A stretch of DNA of 64,000 nt from Kribbella aluminosa (GCF_017876295.1 NZ_JAGINT010000002.1:4402001-4466000), one strand, 5' to 3'; positions 1-8,420 are shown, numbered from the stretch's first letter. Numbers and translations: made by a program. The notes: generated from the letters alone by a model not told the origin.

Positions 1-100
1 ACGGCTCGCCGTCGGCGACGTCGGTACTGGTGACGGTGAACCCGCCGGCCTCCGGGAGCAGCCTGTACGGGTCCGGGGTGACGGGACGATCGAGCGACAT
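1..100 (-). CDS. YbhB/YbcL (PEBP/Raf kinase inhibitor-like) family protein, N-terminal fragment
   Basis: Only the first 33 codons lie in the window; the gene runs off the left edge. Reading leftward from the ATG at 98-100, the protein begins [17 protein letters not shown] and continues with [13 protein letters not shown]. That opening is typical of actinobacterial phosphatidylethanolamine-binding-like (YbhB/YbcL) proteins, small cytoplasmic proteins of uncertain ligand. A GGAGGG ribosome site lies 8 nt upstream of this ATG, so I prefer it over the in-frame ATG at 116-118. The gene is divergent from cobT. The family call rests on the N-terminal signature alone. Confidence 0.6.
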   Translation of the reverse strand, partial: MSLDRPVTPDPYRLLPEAGGFTVTSTDVADGEP

Positions 101-226
101 CTGTGAGCCCTCCGGCATCGAGAGACGTGTGGTGATTCCGACACTACTGTCCACAGACCGCCGGTCCGTCCGGGGGCACACGCCCGGGGATGCGAAGATC
201 GTGCGGAGGCTACGAGTGGAGGACTG

Positions 227-1261
227 GTGGACGAGTACCTGGAGCGGATCGCTCCCGCGGATCAGGCGGCGATGCGGGCGGCCGAAGAACGGCATGCGCG
301 GCTGACCAAACCGGCCGGCTCCCTCGGCGTACTCGAGGAGCTGTCCGTGAAGCTCGCCGGGATGACCGGCGCGCCCGCCGTACCGGGCCCGGCGGTCGTC
401 ACGGTGTTCGCGGCCGACCACGGTGTGCACGCGCAGAACGTGTCCCCGTGGCCGCAGGAGGTGACCGCCGCCATGCTGGCGAACTTCGCCGCCGGCGGCG
501 CCGCGGTCAACGCGTTCGCCAAGAACAACGGCGTCGACGTCCGGGTGGTCGACGTCGGCGTCGCGACCCCGGTCGACGGCCTGGACATCGTGCACGCGAA
601 GGTCCGCCCGGGCACTCGCGACCTGTCGCAGACCGACGCGCTCACCGAGGACGAGGCACGGGCCGCGCTCGCGGTCGGGTTCGACCTCGCGGACACGCTG
701 GTCCGGGACGGGTACCGCTGCCTGCTGACCGGCGACATGGGCATCGCCAACACCACGGCCTCGGCCGCGCTGATCGCCACCTTCACCGGCGCGACGGCCG
801 ACGCGGTCACCGGCCGCGGTACCGGGATCGACGACGCGGCGCTCGCGCACAAGACGGCCGTCGTACGCGCGGCGCTCGCGCTGCACGACGTACCGCCGAC
901 CGAGCCGCTGCGGGCGTTGCAGGCGTACGGCGGACTGGAACACGCTGCGCTCGCCGGGTACATCCTCGGCGCGGCCGCGAACAAGGTCCCGGTGATCCTG
1001 GACGGTGTGATCGCGGGTGCGGCGGCGCTGGTCGCGCAGGCGTTCCATCCGGCCGTCGTCGACTACTGCGTGGCCGGTCATCGGTCCGCCGAGCCGGGGC
1101 ATGCGGTCGCGCTCAAGCAGCTGGGCCTGCAACCGCTCGTCGACCTGGACCTGCGGCTCGGGGAAGGGACCGGCGCGGTGCTCGCGTACCCGATCCTGAC
1201 CTGCGCGGCGCGGGCGCTCGCCGAGATGGCGACCTTCGAGGACGCGGGGATCGGTTCGTGA
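227..1261 (+). CDS. cobT: Nicotinate-nucleotide--dimethylbenzimidazole phosphoribosyltransferase CobT
   Basis: CobT transfers phosphoribose from nicotinate mononucleotide to 5,6-dimethylbenzimidazole, making alpha-ribazole phosphate for the lower ligand of cobalamin. The 344-aa length is normal. The N-terminal [10 protein letters not shown] segment, the GDMGIANTT loop near residue 170 and [12 protein letters not shown] near residue 312, which carries the family's catalytic glutamate, are all present. The GTG start at 227 follows a GGAGG at 218-222, a rather short spacing, so the exact start is not certain. It overlaps the next gene by 4 nt (GTGA), which suggests translational coupling with cobA. 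No cobalamin riboswitch was recognised upstream. Confidence 0.93.
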   Translation: MDEYLERIAPADQAAMRAAEERHARLTKPAGSLGVLEELSVKLAGMTGAPAVPGPAVVTVFAADHGVHAQNVSPWPQEVTAAMLANFAAGGAAVNAFAKNNGVDVRVVDVGVATPVDGLDIVHAKVRPGTRDLSQTDALTEDEARAALAVGFDLADTLVRDGYRCLLTGDMGIANTTASAALIATFTGATADAVTGRGTGIDDAALAHKTAVVRAALALHDVPPTEPLRALQAYGGLEHAALAGYILGAAANKVPVILDGVIAGAAALVAQAFHPAVVDYCVAGHRSAEPGHAVALKQLGLQPLVDLDLRLGEGTGAVLAYPILTCAARALAEMATFEDAGIGS

Positions 1262-2532
1262 CGCAGCAGTACCTGTCCGGGCTCGTGCTCGACGGGCGGC
1301 GCGTGGTCGTCGTCGGCGGTGGCGGTGTCGCCCAGCGGCGGCTGCCGCGGCTGCTCGAGTCCGGTGCCCGGATCGACCTCGTCTCGCCGTCGATCACGCC
1401 GACGATCGAAGGGCTGCTCGGCAACCCGGCTCTGACCTGGATCGAGCGCGGGTATCAGCCCGGTGACTTGGACGGAGCCTGGTACGTCGTGGTCGCGACC
1501 GACGACGCCGCGGTCAACGACGAGGTGTCGGCGGAGGCGGAGGAACGGCGGATCTTCTGCGTACGGTCGGACGACAGGTCCCGCGCGACCGCGTGGACGC
1601 CCGCGTCCGGGCAGCTCGGAACCGTGACGATCGGCGTCCTCGGCGGAGGCGATCACCGGCGGTCGGCCGCCGTACGCGACTCGATCCTCGAGGGCCTCCG
1701 GACCGGTGAGCTGGCGGCGCGGGACGCGGAGCGGCGGCCCGGGGTGTACCTCGTCGGTGGCGGGCCGGGCGATCCGGAGCTGATCACGGTGCGCGGGCGG
1801 CGACTGCTGGCCGAGGCGGACGTGGTGGTCGCGGACCGGCTGGCGCCGCAGCAGTTGCTGGACGAGCTGCATCCCGACGTGGAGCTGTTCGACGCCGCGA
1901 AGCTGCCGCGCGGGCGGGCGGCGCAGCAGGAGGAGATCAACCGGATCCTGGTCGACCGCGGGCAGCAGGGCAAGGTCGTCGTACGGCTGAAAGGCGGGGA
2001 TCCGTACGTCTTCGGCCGCGGGTTCGAGGAGGCGCTGGCGTGCGCGGCGGCCGGGGTGCCATGGACGGTGGTGCCGGGCATCACGAGCTCGATCTCGGTG
2101 CCGGCGGTGTCCGGGATCCCGGTCACGCATCGTGGTGTGACGCACGAGTTCACGGTGGTGTCCGGGCACATCCCGCCGTCGCATCCCGACTCGCTGGTGA
2201 ACTGGGACGCGCTGGCCCAGCTGCGCGGGACGCTCGTGCTGCTGATGGCGGTCGAGAACCTGCCGGCGATCACGGCCCGGTTGATCGAGGGCGGTCGCCC
2301 GGCGGATACTCCGGCGGCGGCGATTGCCGACGGCACCCTTCCCGGTCAGCAGCTGGTGACGTCCGAGCTGGCCGGGATCGCCGAGGTGATGAAGGAGCAC
2401 GGCGTCGGCGCGCCCGCGATAGTTGTCATCGGCAACGTAGTCGAGGTGGCCGCGCAACTCGCGGCCGAGCAGAGCCGTGCGGCGGGGCAAGGCCGTCCGG
2501 CGGAGCCGGGTGCCGGGGCGGGGCAGGCGTGA
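1258..2532 (+). CDS. cobA: Siroheme/corrin synthase: precorrin-2 dehydrogenase-like domain fused to uroporphyrinogen-III C-methyltransferase
   Basis: This 424-aa protein has two domains. Residues 1 to about 150 form a CysG-type NAD-binding precorrin-2 dehydrogenase/ferrochelatase-like domain, with [14 protein letters not shown] near residue 20. From about residue 160 there is an S-adenosylmethionine uroporphyrinogen-III methyltransferase domain, with [27 protein letters not shown] and [13 protein letters not shown]. It turns uroporphyrinogen III into precorrin-2 for siroheme or cobalamin. The GTG start at 1258 sits inside the cobT stop (4-nt overlap). The frame stays open far upstream, but that part is the cobT shadow. 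The last 25 residues are a low-complexity Ala/Gly/Pro tail. Confidence 0.9.
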   Translation: MTQQYLSGLVLDGRRVVVVGGGGVAQRRLPRLLESGARIDLVSPSITPTIEGLLGNPALTWIERGYQPGDLDGAWYVVVATDDAAVNDEVSAEAEERRIFCVRSDDRSRATAWTPASGQLGTVTIGVLGGGDHRRSAAVRDSILEGLRTGELAARDAERRPGVYLVGGGPGDPELITVRGRRLLAEADVVVADRLAPQQLLDELHPDVELFDAAKLPRGRAAQQEEINRILVDRGQQGKVVVRLKGGDPYVFGRGFEEALACAAAGVPWTVVPGITSSISVPAVSGIPVTHRGVTHEFTVVSGHIPPSHPDSLVNWDALAQLRGTLVLLMAVENLPAITARLIEGGRPADTPAAAIADGTLPGQQLVTSELAGIAEVMKEHGVGAPAIVVIGNVVEVAAQLAAEQSRAAGQGRPAEPGAGAGQA

Positions 2533-3332
2533 CGCTGGTTTCGGTCGAGGACGCGGGGGACCCGCGGCTCGCGGACTACGTGCAGTTGCGGGAGGTGAAT
2601 CTGCGGCGGTTGCTCGAGGAGGAGCACGGGCTGTTCATCGCCGAGGGGGACAAGGTGATCCGGCGGGCGGCCGATGCCGGGTTCGAGCCGCGGTCGTTCC
2701 TGCTGGCGCCGCGCTGGCTCGACTCCTTGCAGGATGTGCTGGAGAAGTGGCCGGACAAGCCCGTGTACCTCGTCTCGGAGGAGCTGGCCGAGCAGGTCAC
2801 CGGGTTCCACGTGCACCGCGGCGCGCTGGCGTCGTACAAGCGGCAGGCCGCCGTACCGCTCCCGAACCTGCTGACGAACGGCGTCCGCCGGATCGCGATC
2901 TTCGACGATATCGTTGACCACACCAACGTCGGCGCCGGCTTCCGCGCCGCGGCCGCGCTCGGCGTCGGGCTCGTCCTGGTGACACCGACCTGTGCCGACC
3001 CGCTGTACCGGCGGTCGATCAAGGTGTCGATGGGGACCGTCTTCCAGGTCCCGTGGACCCGCCTGCAGAGTTGGCCGGGCGACCTGGAGCTCCTGCAGCA
3101 GCACGGGTACGTCGCCGCTGCGATGGCGCTCACAGACGACTCGATCACGCTCGACGACCTCGCCGCCCGCAAGGACGGCAAGCTCGCGCTGATCTTCGGC
3201 ACCGAAGGCCACGGCCTGAAACCCAACGTCCTCCGCCAGGCCGACCTCACTGTCCGGATCCCGATGGCCGGCGGCGTCGACTCCCTCAACGTCGCCTCCT
3301 CCGCCGCGGTCGCGTTCTACGCGACCAGGTAG
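2529..3332 (+). CDS. SpoU/TrmH-family RNA 2'-O-methyltransferase
   Basis: A 267-aa SPOUT-class RNA ribose methyltransferase with a substrate-binding N-terminal domain (residues 1-105) and a C-terminal knotted domain. Motif 1-like IFDDIVDHTNVGAGFRAAAA, motif 2 GTEGHGL near residue 224 and motif 3 VDSLNVASSAAVAFYATR are clear. It should methylate a ribose in rRNA or tRNA; the exact target cannot be read from sequence. The GTG start overlaps the cobA stop by 4 nt, giving an unbroken cobT-cobA-spoU chain. The functional link to cobalamin genes is unclear and may only reflect co-transcription. Confidence 0.88.
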   Translation: MTLVSVEDAGDPRLADYVQLREVNLRRLLEEEHGLFIAEGDKVIRRAADAGFEPRSFLLAPRWLDSLQDVLEKWPDKPVYLVSEELAEQVTGFHVHRGALASYKRQAAVPLPNLLTNGVRRIAIFDDIVDHTNVGAGFRAAAALGVGLVLVTPTCADPLYRRSIKVSMGTVFQVPWTRLQSWPGDLELLQQHGYVAAAMALTDDSITLDDLAARKDGKLALIFGTEGHGLKPNVLRQADLTVRIPMAGGVDSLNVASSAAVAFYATR

Positions 3333-3865
3333 CCACTCGGTGCGACCTCGTCGACGGCGGCGAGGGCGTTGAGGGTGCGGGGGTAGCCGATGAACGGCAC
3401 GAGCACGGTGAGTACGGCGAGCAGTTGGGCGGGGGTGTTGCCGACGGCAAGGTTTCCGCCGACGTGTCCCCTGAGCTGAGGGTCCGCGCCGCCGAGGCCG
3501 GCGAGCATCGCGAACGTGATCAGCTCCCGGGAGGGCAGGTCGAGGCCGCCTCGTCCGACGGACGCCGTCGCCTGGTAGACGAGCTCCTTCAACTCCACCG
3601 GGCTGACGCCGCCGCGCTCGATCGCCGCGGCGGCGAGGACGCGAAACTCGCCCAGCCCGCCCACGGCCAGCGTCGCGGCCAGTTGCACCAGCAGCCGGGT
3701 CCGCAACTCGAGGCTCTCGTCCAGGGCGCCCGCGTCCGCCAGGGTCTCGTCGAAGGCGAAGTTCTCGAAGTACTCGATCAGCTCCGGGTCCGTCCTGGCC
3801 AGCGTCGAGGCCCGGTCGCCGAAGAGCTCGCTGTGGTTGCGCTTGGCGTTGTCGCTGATCGCCAT
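3317..3865 (-). CDS. Carboxymuconolactone decarboxylase (CMD/AhpD-like) family protein
   Basis: A 182-aa protein of the carboxymuconolactone decarboxylase superfamily. It contains two related helical repeats: an SLELRTRLLVQLAATLAVGG segment about residues 52-71, and LPSRELITFAMLAGLGG about residues 110-126. The classical AhpD CxxC pair is absent, so a thioredoxin-like peroxidase role is unlikely. Members often act as lactone decarboxylases or unknown oxidoreductases. The ATG at 3863-3865 overlaps the upstream cupin stop by one base (TGATG), so the two are translated together. Its 3' end overlaps the tail of the convergent methyltransferase gene by 16 nt. Confidence 0.8.
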   Translation of the reverse strand: MAISDNAKRNHSELFGDRASTLARTDPELIEYFENFAFDETLADAGALDESLELRTRLLVQLAATLAVGGLGEFRVLAAAAIERGGVSPVELKELVYQATASVGRGGLDLPSRELITFAMLAGLGGADPQLRGHVGGNLAVGNTPAQLLAVLTVLVPFIGYPRTLNALAAVDEVAPSGYLVA

Positions 3866-4284
3866 CAGGCGTGCACCCCCGCCGCGGTGTGGGCGGCCGC
3901 GTACTGCTCGTCGGTGACCGGTTCCAGCCACGTGGTCGCTTCGGAGTCGCCGGAGGCGTCGAGGATGGCGTAGTGGCACATCATGGTCTGCGTCGTACCA
4001 CCGTGGAAGTGCTCTTCCCCGGCAGGGGTCCACACGCTCTCGCCGGCGCGCAGCACCACGGTGGTGCCGTCCCGGGTGCCGACCAGCCCTGTCCCGTCGG
4101 TGCACACCAGCAGCTGACCGTTGGCGTGGGAATGCCAGTTGGTGCGCGCACCCGGGGTGAACCGGACCAGCCCGCAGACCAGGTGCGAGGTGCCGTCGCC
4201 GTCGAACACCGGGTTCAGGTACACGTCGCCGGCGAAGTTCGCCGCCGGCGTCTTCACGGTCGCACTCGGTACGTTCTTCTCCAT
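3865..4284 (-). CDS. Cupin-domain protein paired with the CMD-family gene
   Basis: A 139-aa single-domain cupin. Motif 1 appears as NWHSHANGQ (His51, His53) and motif 2 as PAGEEHFHGG, giving the usual metal-binding set of histidines and a glutamate. Cupin + CMD pairs are common in bacteria and the two functions are sometimes fused in one chain, so a shared small-molecule substrate is plausible but unknown. The start at 4282-4284 is the first ATG in the conserved part; upstream in-frame codons read as non-conserved sequence. The divergent interval to the P-loop gene holds an inverted repeat at 4348-4381. Confidence 0.8.
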   Translation of the reverse strand: MEKNVPSATVKTPAANFAGDVYLNPVFDGDGTSHLVCGLVRFTPGARTNWHSHANGQLLVCTDGTGLVGTRDGTTVVLRAGESVWTPAGEEHFHGGTTQTMMCHYAILDASGDSEATTWLEPVTDEQYAAAHTAAGVHA

Positions 4285-4347
4285 GTCCCCAACGCTAGGC
4301 TGATTCGCCGCGACCTGGGAGGTACGGTCAGTACCCGGCTCGGCGGT

Positions 4348-4381
4348 GCCTCTCGACTCAGGGTGTGTACCTGCGAGAGGC
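4348..4381. promoter_or_regulatory. Inverted repeat in the divergent cupin/P-loop intergenic region
   Basis: Perfect 8-bp arms GCCTCTCG (4348-4355) and CGAGAGGC (4374-4381) enclose an 18-nt loop that contains a nested CAGG/CCTG pair. It lies between two divergently transcribed genes, so an operator or leader hairpin is possible. No cognate regulator gene is adjacent. Confidence 0.35.
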
Positions 4382-4435
4382 CTACTCGTCATGGGAGGCC
4401 GTCAAACGGCTGGACGGCGATGATCTGATGGGCTC

Positions 4436-4795
4436 ATGCCGAAGGTAGTTCTGGTCACCGGGATGCAGGCCGCCGGGAAGTCCACGATCGCGCCGCTGCT
4501 GGCCGCCCGGATGGGTCCGCCGGCCGCGACGCTCGACGGGGACGTGTTCTACCGCGGCGTCGTCGTACTGGCGCCGTCGGTCGAGTCGATCGTACGGCGG
4601 GAGCTGGGTCGCGGTGGAGGCAACTCCTACCGCGACTGGCAGACCCCGGACGGCTCACTCGAGACTGCCGTACGGGCGCTCCAAGCCGGCCTCGACGAGA
4701 TCCCGCGCCGGGGTCTCTGGCTGGATACCTCCGGCCAGGCCCCGTCCGAGACCGTCGACACGATCCTCACCAAGCTGCCCGGGGCCTGCTGGTAA
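4436..4795 (+). CDS. Short P-loop kinase-like protein, probably internally deleted
   Basis: A 119-aa protein starting with a strong Walker A motif, GMQAAGKST at residues 9-17. After DGDVFYR (34-40) it passes directly into VVVLAPSVESIVRRE and then NSYRDWQTPDGS and LWLDTSGQAPSETVD. In the phosphotransferase/AAA family I recall, the DGDVFYR and VVLAPS segments are separated by some tens of residues that carry the central part of the kinase fold. Here they abut at residue 41 (about position 4556), so the gene looks like an in-frame internal deletion product. It remains open and may be made, but activity is doubtful. Confidence 0.65.
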   Translation: MPKVVLVTGMQAAGKSTIAPLLAARMGPPAATLDGDVFYRGVVVLAPSVESIVRRELGRGGGNSYRDWQTPDGSLETAVRALQAGLDEIPRRGLWLDTSGQAPSETVDTILTKLPGACW

Positions 4796-4810
4796 CCGGG
4801 GGCGTGGCCG

Positions 4811-5428
4811 TCAGGTGGCGGGAGTCTCGTCGTGCTGGTGCTCGTCGTCGTGGTCGTGGTCGATCATGGGGGAGACCGGCCAGTCGGCCGGGTAGTCGGG
4901 GGCGAACTCCTCGGCCTCGGCGAAGAGGCGTTTGCGGTACTTGCGAGAGAGGCGGTCGCCGAAGACCATGCCCTGCGTGTGGTCGGTCTCGTGCTGCAGG
5001 CAGCGCGCGAGCAGGCCATTGCCCTCATACGTGACGGGCTGGTTGTGGTGGTCGACGCCGGTGACCTTGGCGTAGTCGGGGCGGGCGCACTTGGTGAACG
5101 CACCGGGCAGCGACAGGCAGCCCTCGTCGCCCTCGTCGAGGTTCCGGTCCTTGCCTTCCGGAACCTCGAGCTTCGGGTTGCACACGACGCCCTGGACGTG
5201 GTTGCCGTCCTTGTCCGGGCAGTCGAACACGAACAGCTGCAGATCCACACCCACCTGGTTCGCCGCCAGGCCGACGCCTTCGGCCGCGTTCATCGTCGCG
5301 ACCATGTCGGCGACCAGCTTCTGCAGCTCGTCCCCGAAGTCGGTGACAGGCTGATTGACCCGATGCATGACGTCCTCACCCCACCGGGTGATGGGCCGCA
5401 CCGAACCGTCCTGAGGCAACGTAGACAT
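4811..5428 (-). CDS. def: Peptide deformylase
   Basis: Removes the N-formyl group from nascent proteins in the cytoplasm. All three family motifs are intact in the 205-aa protein: GVGLAANQ at residues 51-58, EGCLSLPG at 102-109 with the metal-binding Cys104, and QHETDH at 145-150 with His146, Glu147 and His150. The ATG at 5428 is the first codon of the conserved N-terminus. The C-terminus ends in a His/Asp-rich stretch (HDHDDEHQHDE) that is not part of the catalytic core and could bind metal. It stands alone, convergent with the upstream P-loop gene. Confidence 0.95.
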   Translation of the reverse strand: MSTLPQDGSVRPITRWGEDVMHRVNQPVTDFGDELQKLVADMVATMNAAEGVGLAANQVGVDLQLFVFDCPDKDGNHVQGVVCNPKLEVPEGKDRNLDEGDEGCLSLPGAFTKCARPDYAKVTGVDHHNQPVTYEGNGLLARCLQHETDHTQGMVFGDRLSRKYRKRLFAEAEEFAPDYPADWPVSPMIDHDHDDEHQHDETPAT

Positions 5429-5506
5429 GCCGGAAATCCTACCCAGCCACGCTGCGTCCGAAGAACCGTGGGCTAGAGGCCACAGTTCTTCGGACGCAAG
5501 CGGGTA

Positions 5507-6322
5507 CTACTTGGCGTTGACCTCGTCGCGCCACGCGACCCAGTCGCGGAGCAGACCGAGGTCGTAGTCCGGACCGGAGGCGTGCACGGTGAACAGCCGG
5601 GTGCCGACGTCGAGCAGTTGCTTGCCGACCTCCTCGGGCTTCTTGTCGCCGACGCCGACCGAGCGCTCGATCTCGCCGGGGTCGCGGCCGATCGTCTTGC
5701 AGTGCTCGTCCAGTACGGCGTGCTTGTGCGCGATCGTCTCGGCGTCACCGAAGCCGTGCCAGATGTTCGCGTGCTGGGCGACCAGCTTCAGCGTCTTCTT
5801 CTCGCCGCCGCCGCCGATCAGCACCGGGATGTCCCGGGTCGGCTTCGGGTTGAGCTTGGTCCAGCGCCGCTCGATCCGCGGCAGTGCCTCGCCGAGGGCG
5901 TCCAGCCGGCCGCCCGCCGTACCGAAGTCGTAGCCGTACTCGTCGTAGTCCTTCTCGAACCAGCCGGAGCCGATACCGAAGATCAGCCGGCCGTCACTGA
6001 TGTGGTCGACGGTGCGCGCCATGTCGGCGAGCAGGTCGGGGTTGCGGTAGGAGTTGCAGGTGACCAGGGCGCCGATCTCGACCCGCTCGGTCGCCTCGGC
6101 CCAGGCGGCCAGCATGGTCCAGCACTCGAAGTGCAGGCCCTCGGGCTCACCGCTGAGCGGGTAGAAGTGGTCCCAGTTGAACACCACGTCGACGCCGATC
6201 TCCTCGGCCGCGGCGACGGTCCGCCGGATGTCGGCGTACTGGGCGTGCTGGGGCTGGACCTGCAGACCGATCCGTGCGGGAAACGCGCCGTACGGCCGGT
6301 CGGTGGACTCGGAAGCTGTCAT
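5507..6322 (-). CDS. LLM-class (luciferase-like) F420-dependent oxidoreductase
   Basis: A 271-aa TIM-barrel oxidoreductase of the bacterial luciferase superfamily. Visible signatures are IGLQVQPQHAQYADI at the N-terminus, VVFNWDHFYPL, DHISDGRLIFGIGSGWFEKDY and DIPVLIGGGGEKKTL, all typical of F420-dependent members in actinomycetes. The substrate is unknown. The ATG at 6320-6322 overlaps the stop of the upstream HxlR gene (TCAT on the plus strand, 4 nt), so both are translated from one message. A NADPH:F420-reductase-like gene lies just beyond, divergently, which fits a local F420 theme. Confidence 0.88.
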   Translation of the reverse strand: MTASESTDRPYGAFPARIGLQVQPQHAQYADIRRTVAAAEEIGVDVVFNWDHFYPLSGEPEGLHFECWTMLAAWAEATERVEIGALVTCNSYRNPDLLADMARTVDHISDGRLIFGIGSGWFEKDYDEYGYDFGTAGGRLDALGEALPRIERRWTKLNPKPTRDIPVLIGGGGEKKTLKLVAQHANIWHGFGDAETIAHKHAVLDEHCKTIGRDPGEIERSVGVGDKKPEEVGKQLLDVGTRLFTVHASGPDYDLGLLRDWVAWRDEVNAK

Positions 6323-6708
6323 GGTGGAGATCCTATCCGGCGTTGCGGAGGACCCTCCGGATAGGTCCGGTGGTCTCGGTCCTCGGTCGGGAGCTGGTCG
6401 GCGTACGCGGCGGCCCAGTCGCCGAGGGCGCGGATCGGGACCAGCAGGTCGGTGCCGGCGGTGGTCAGCGAGTACTCGACCCGCGGCGGTGCCTCGGCGT
6501 ACCGGCGGCGTTCGACCAGGCCGTTGTGCTCCAGCCGGCGGAGGGTCTCGGTGAGGACCTTCTGGCTGATGCCGCCGATCTGCCGGCGGAGTTCGCCGGG
6601 GCGGGCGGGGCCGTGGGCGAGCGAGTACAGGACGACCATCGGCCAGCGCCCGCTGATCAGGTCGGCGGCGACCCGCGCCTGGCAGTCGGCGAAGAATCTC
6701 GGTTCCAC
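6319..6708 (-). CDS. HxlR-family winged-helix transcriptional regulator
   Basis: A 129-aa HxlR/MarR-like repressor-type protein. The winged helix is visible in ISGRWPMVVLYSLAHG, RPGELRRQIGGISQKVLTE and TLRRLEHNGLVERR, followed by the wing VEYSLTTAG. The HxlR-typical Cys sits in the N-terminal FFADCQARV. It starts at a GTG (6706-6708); the nearby ATG at 6714-6716 is out of frame. It is co-transcribed with the LLM oxidoreductase and divergent from an F420-reductase-like gene; a 14-bp perfect palindrome in the shared intergenic region is the obvious operator candidate. Confidence 0.87.
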   Translation of the reverse strand: MEPRFFADCQARVAADLISGRWPMVVLYSLAHGPARPGELRRQIGGISQKVLTETLRRLEHNGLVERRRYAEAPPRVEYSLTTAGTDLLVPIRALGDWAAAYADQLPTEDRDHRTYPEGPPQRRIGSPP

Positions 6709-6733
6709 CGGACCATTGTGCGTCGGCCGTTGG

Positions 6734-6747
6734 GCACCTCGAGGTGC
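6734..6747. promoter_or_regulatory. 14-bp perfect palindrome, candidate HxlR operator
   Basis: GCACCTCGAGGTGC reads identically on both strands and sits in the 65-bp divergent interval between the HxlR gene (start 6708) and the F420-reductase-like gene (start 6774). Position and symmetry suit a dimeric winged-helix repressor controlling both directions. This is inferred from context; no binding data are available. Confidence 0.45.
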
Positions 6748-6773
6748 GCATCGAACTGTCTACGGTCGGCGCT

Positions 6774-7424
6774 ATGCGAATCGGGACACTGGGCAACGGG
6801 ATGATGGCCGAGGCTCTTGCCGGCGGATGGGTGCGCGCGGGGCACGACGTGATGATCGGTGGTCGGTCGGTCGAGCGGGCTGCTGCGGTGGCCGAGCGGG
6901 TCGGCGCGGCCGCGGGAACGTTGGAGGAGGCGGCAGAGTACGGCGAGGTGGTGCTGCTGGCTGTGCCCGCGGAGGTTGCGGTTGAGGTGGCCCGGCTGGT
7001 GCTGGACGGTACGACGCTGATCGACTGCACGAATGCCGTGGATCACCGAGACTTCACGCTGGCGCAGGACTCGGTTGCAGAAGCGATCAGCGCGGCGGTG
7101 GGGCCGGGGGTGAGCGTCGTGAAGGCGTTCAACCTGGCGGCCGACACGGTGTGGCGAAACCCGCCGGCCGGCCTCGGCGTGCCGATCTGCGGCGACGTCC
7201 TGGCCGGCCCCGGCGCGCCGATCCGTGGAACTGCCGGGGTGGAGGTTGTGGCGGAGCTGGTCCGGGATCTCGGGTGTGTGCCGGTCGCCGCCGGCGGTCT
7301 GGTCCGCGCGAAGTTGCTGGAGGCAACCGCTGTGCTGGCGATCGGGATCTGGGTCGGCGGGGGAGACGTGCGCGGCATGTTCCCGCCCTTGGCCGTCGCC
7401 ATCGGCACAGTCGCACCCGGCTGA
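6774..7424 (+). CDS. NADPH:F420 reductase-like NAD(P)-binding oxidoreductase
   Basis: A 216-aa Rossmann-fold protein of the F420-reductase/NADP-oxidoreductase family. The N-terminal MRIGTLGNGMMAEALAGGW is a dinucleotide-binding loop, followed by GRSVERAAAV, a typical NADP ribose-phosphate-binding region, then VVLLAVPAEV and SVVKAFN, all hallmarks of the family. It probably moves hydride between NADPH and F420 or an analogue. The family glycine loop is GNGMM rather than the more usual GTGxxG, a small deviation. The ATG at 6774 starts at the conserved strand; upstream in-frame codons are not conserved. It is divergent from the HxlR-LLM pair. Confidence 0.78.
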   Translation: MRIGTLGNGMMAEALAGGWVRAGHDVMIGGRSVERAAAVAERVGAAAGTLEEAAEYGEVVLLAVPAEVAVEVARLVLDGTTLIDCTNAVDHRDFTLAQDSVAEAISAAVGPGVSVVKAFNLAADTVWRNPPAGLGVPICGDVLAGPGAPIRGTAGVEVVAELVRDLGCVPVAAGGLVRAKLLEATAVLAIGIWVGGGDVRGMFPPLAVAIGTVAPG

Positions 7425-7471
7425 CTCGGCGACAACGGCGTGCATTCTGGACAGGAGGTGTCGGCCGGCTG

Positions 7472-7529
7472 GGTAGTGCACCTGAGCGTGAACGCGTCCG
7501 CGCGTACACCGTCTCGCCGGTGCACTACC
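7472..7529. repeat. 11-bp inverted repeat between convergent genes
   Basis: GGTAGTGCACC at 7472-7482 and its exact reverse complement GGTGCACTACC at 7519-7529 are separated by 36 nt. They lie in the 180-bp gap between the convergent F420-reductase and PEP-mutase-like genes. The perfect match suggests a long hairpin (terminator) or a protein-binding pair. No T-tract follows it. Nothing else is seen in this gap. Confidence 0.5.
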
Positions 7530-7604
7530 TGTCCGGCTGCACACAGGTACCCGGGCTGCCAACCCACCGGCGCGTGACGCGAGGCTCGTGGCGGCGGGCT
7601 GGTG

Positions 7605-8420
7605 TCAGCGCTCGCCCTTGGACGAGCGCGCAAAGAGCTGGTTCAGGTCAGCCTGTGGGATCTGGTCGGCGGCGAAGGTGATCGTGCCGTGCGTGGCCAG
7701 TTCCTCGGCGCTGCGCCGGATGAAGCCCAGGGCGGCGCGAGCGATGGATCCGCCGAGGCTGATCCGCGTGACGCCGACGGACTGCAGCTCGGCGACGGTC
7801 AACGTCGACGTACCAAGGCCGATCACGACGTTGAGCGGACCGTCGATCTCCTGCACCAGCGTGCGGATCGTGTCCAGGTCGTTGACACCCGGTACGTACA
7901 GGCAGTCGGCGCCCGCCGTACGGAAGCGGTTCGCGCGGTCGATCGAGTCGGCCAGCGGAACCGGCGTACGCAGCAACTGCCCGTCGGTGCGGGCCGTCAG
8001 TACGAACGACGGGCCGGCCGCCTCCCGGGCCGCGACGATCCGTTCCACCGCGAGCGAAGCGTCGTACAGCTCCCGCCCGTCGTAGTCCTCGATGTTCCCG
8101 CCCGCCAGCCCGGCCTCGCGCGCCAGCCCGATCGTGCCGGCGACCTGCGACGGCGCGGCGCCGTACCCGTCCTCGAGGTCGCCGTTCACCGGTACGTCGA
8201 CGGCCTCGGCGATCTGCCGGACGCGCGCGAACATCTCGTCCCGGGACACCGCCGGTGCTCCGTCCGGCAGCGTGTGATCGCCCTTCGCCAGCGAGAACGC
8301 GATCCCCGCACTGGTCGACGCGATCGCCGGGAACCCGGCTGCTGCGAGCAGCACCGCGCTACCGGCGTCCCACGCGTTCGGCATCACGAACTGGCCGGCA
8401 TGCAACTCACGGAACGTCAT
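7605..8420 (-). CDS. Isocitrate lyase/phosphoenolpyruvate mutase family protein
   Basis: A 271-aa (beta/alpha)8-barrel protein of the ICL/PEP-mutase superfamily, subgroup of small oxaloacetate-decarboxylase/lyase-like enzymes. Evidence: LPNAWDAGSAVLL-like opening (VMPNAWDAGSAVLLAAAGF), AIASTSAGIAFSLAKGD, VPVNGDLEDGYG with the acidic Mg-binding residues, GGNIEDYDG, and FVLTARTD. The KKCGH loop of true isocitrate lyase is absent, so it is not glyoxylate-cycle ICL. The substrate is unknown. It is monocistronic between convergent and co-directional neighbours, 33 nt upstream of the end of pgl. Confidence 0.85.
   Translation of the reverse strand: MTFRELHAGQFVMPNAWDAGSAVLLAAAGFPAIASTSAGIAFSLAKGDHTLPDGAPAVSRDEMFARVRQIAEAVDVPVNGDLEDGYGAAPSQVAGTIGLAREAGLAGGNIEDYDGRELYDASLAVERIVAAREAAGPSFVLTARTDGQLLRTPVPLADSIDRANRFRTAGADCLYVPGVNDLDTIRTLVQEIDGPLNVVIGLGTSTLTVAELQSVGVTRISLGGSIARAALGFIRRSAEELATHGTITFAADQIPQADLNQLFARSSKGER

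Noticed and set aside
119-226. A cobalamin riboswitch before cobT
   Set aside because: The conserved B12-box and related helices could not be found in this short leader.
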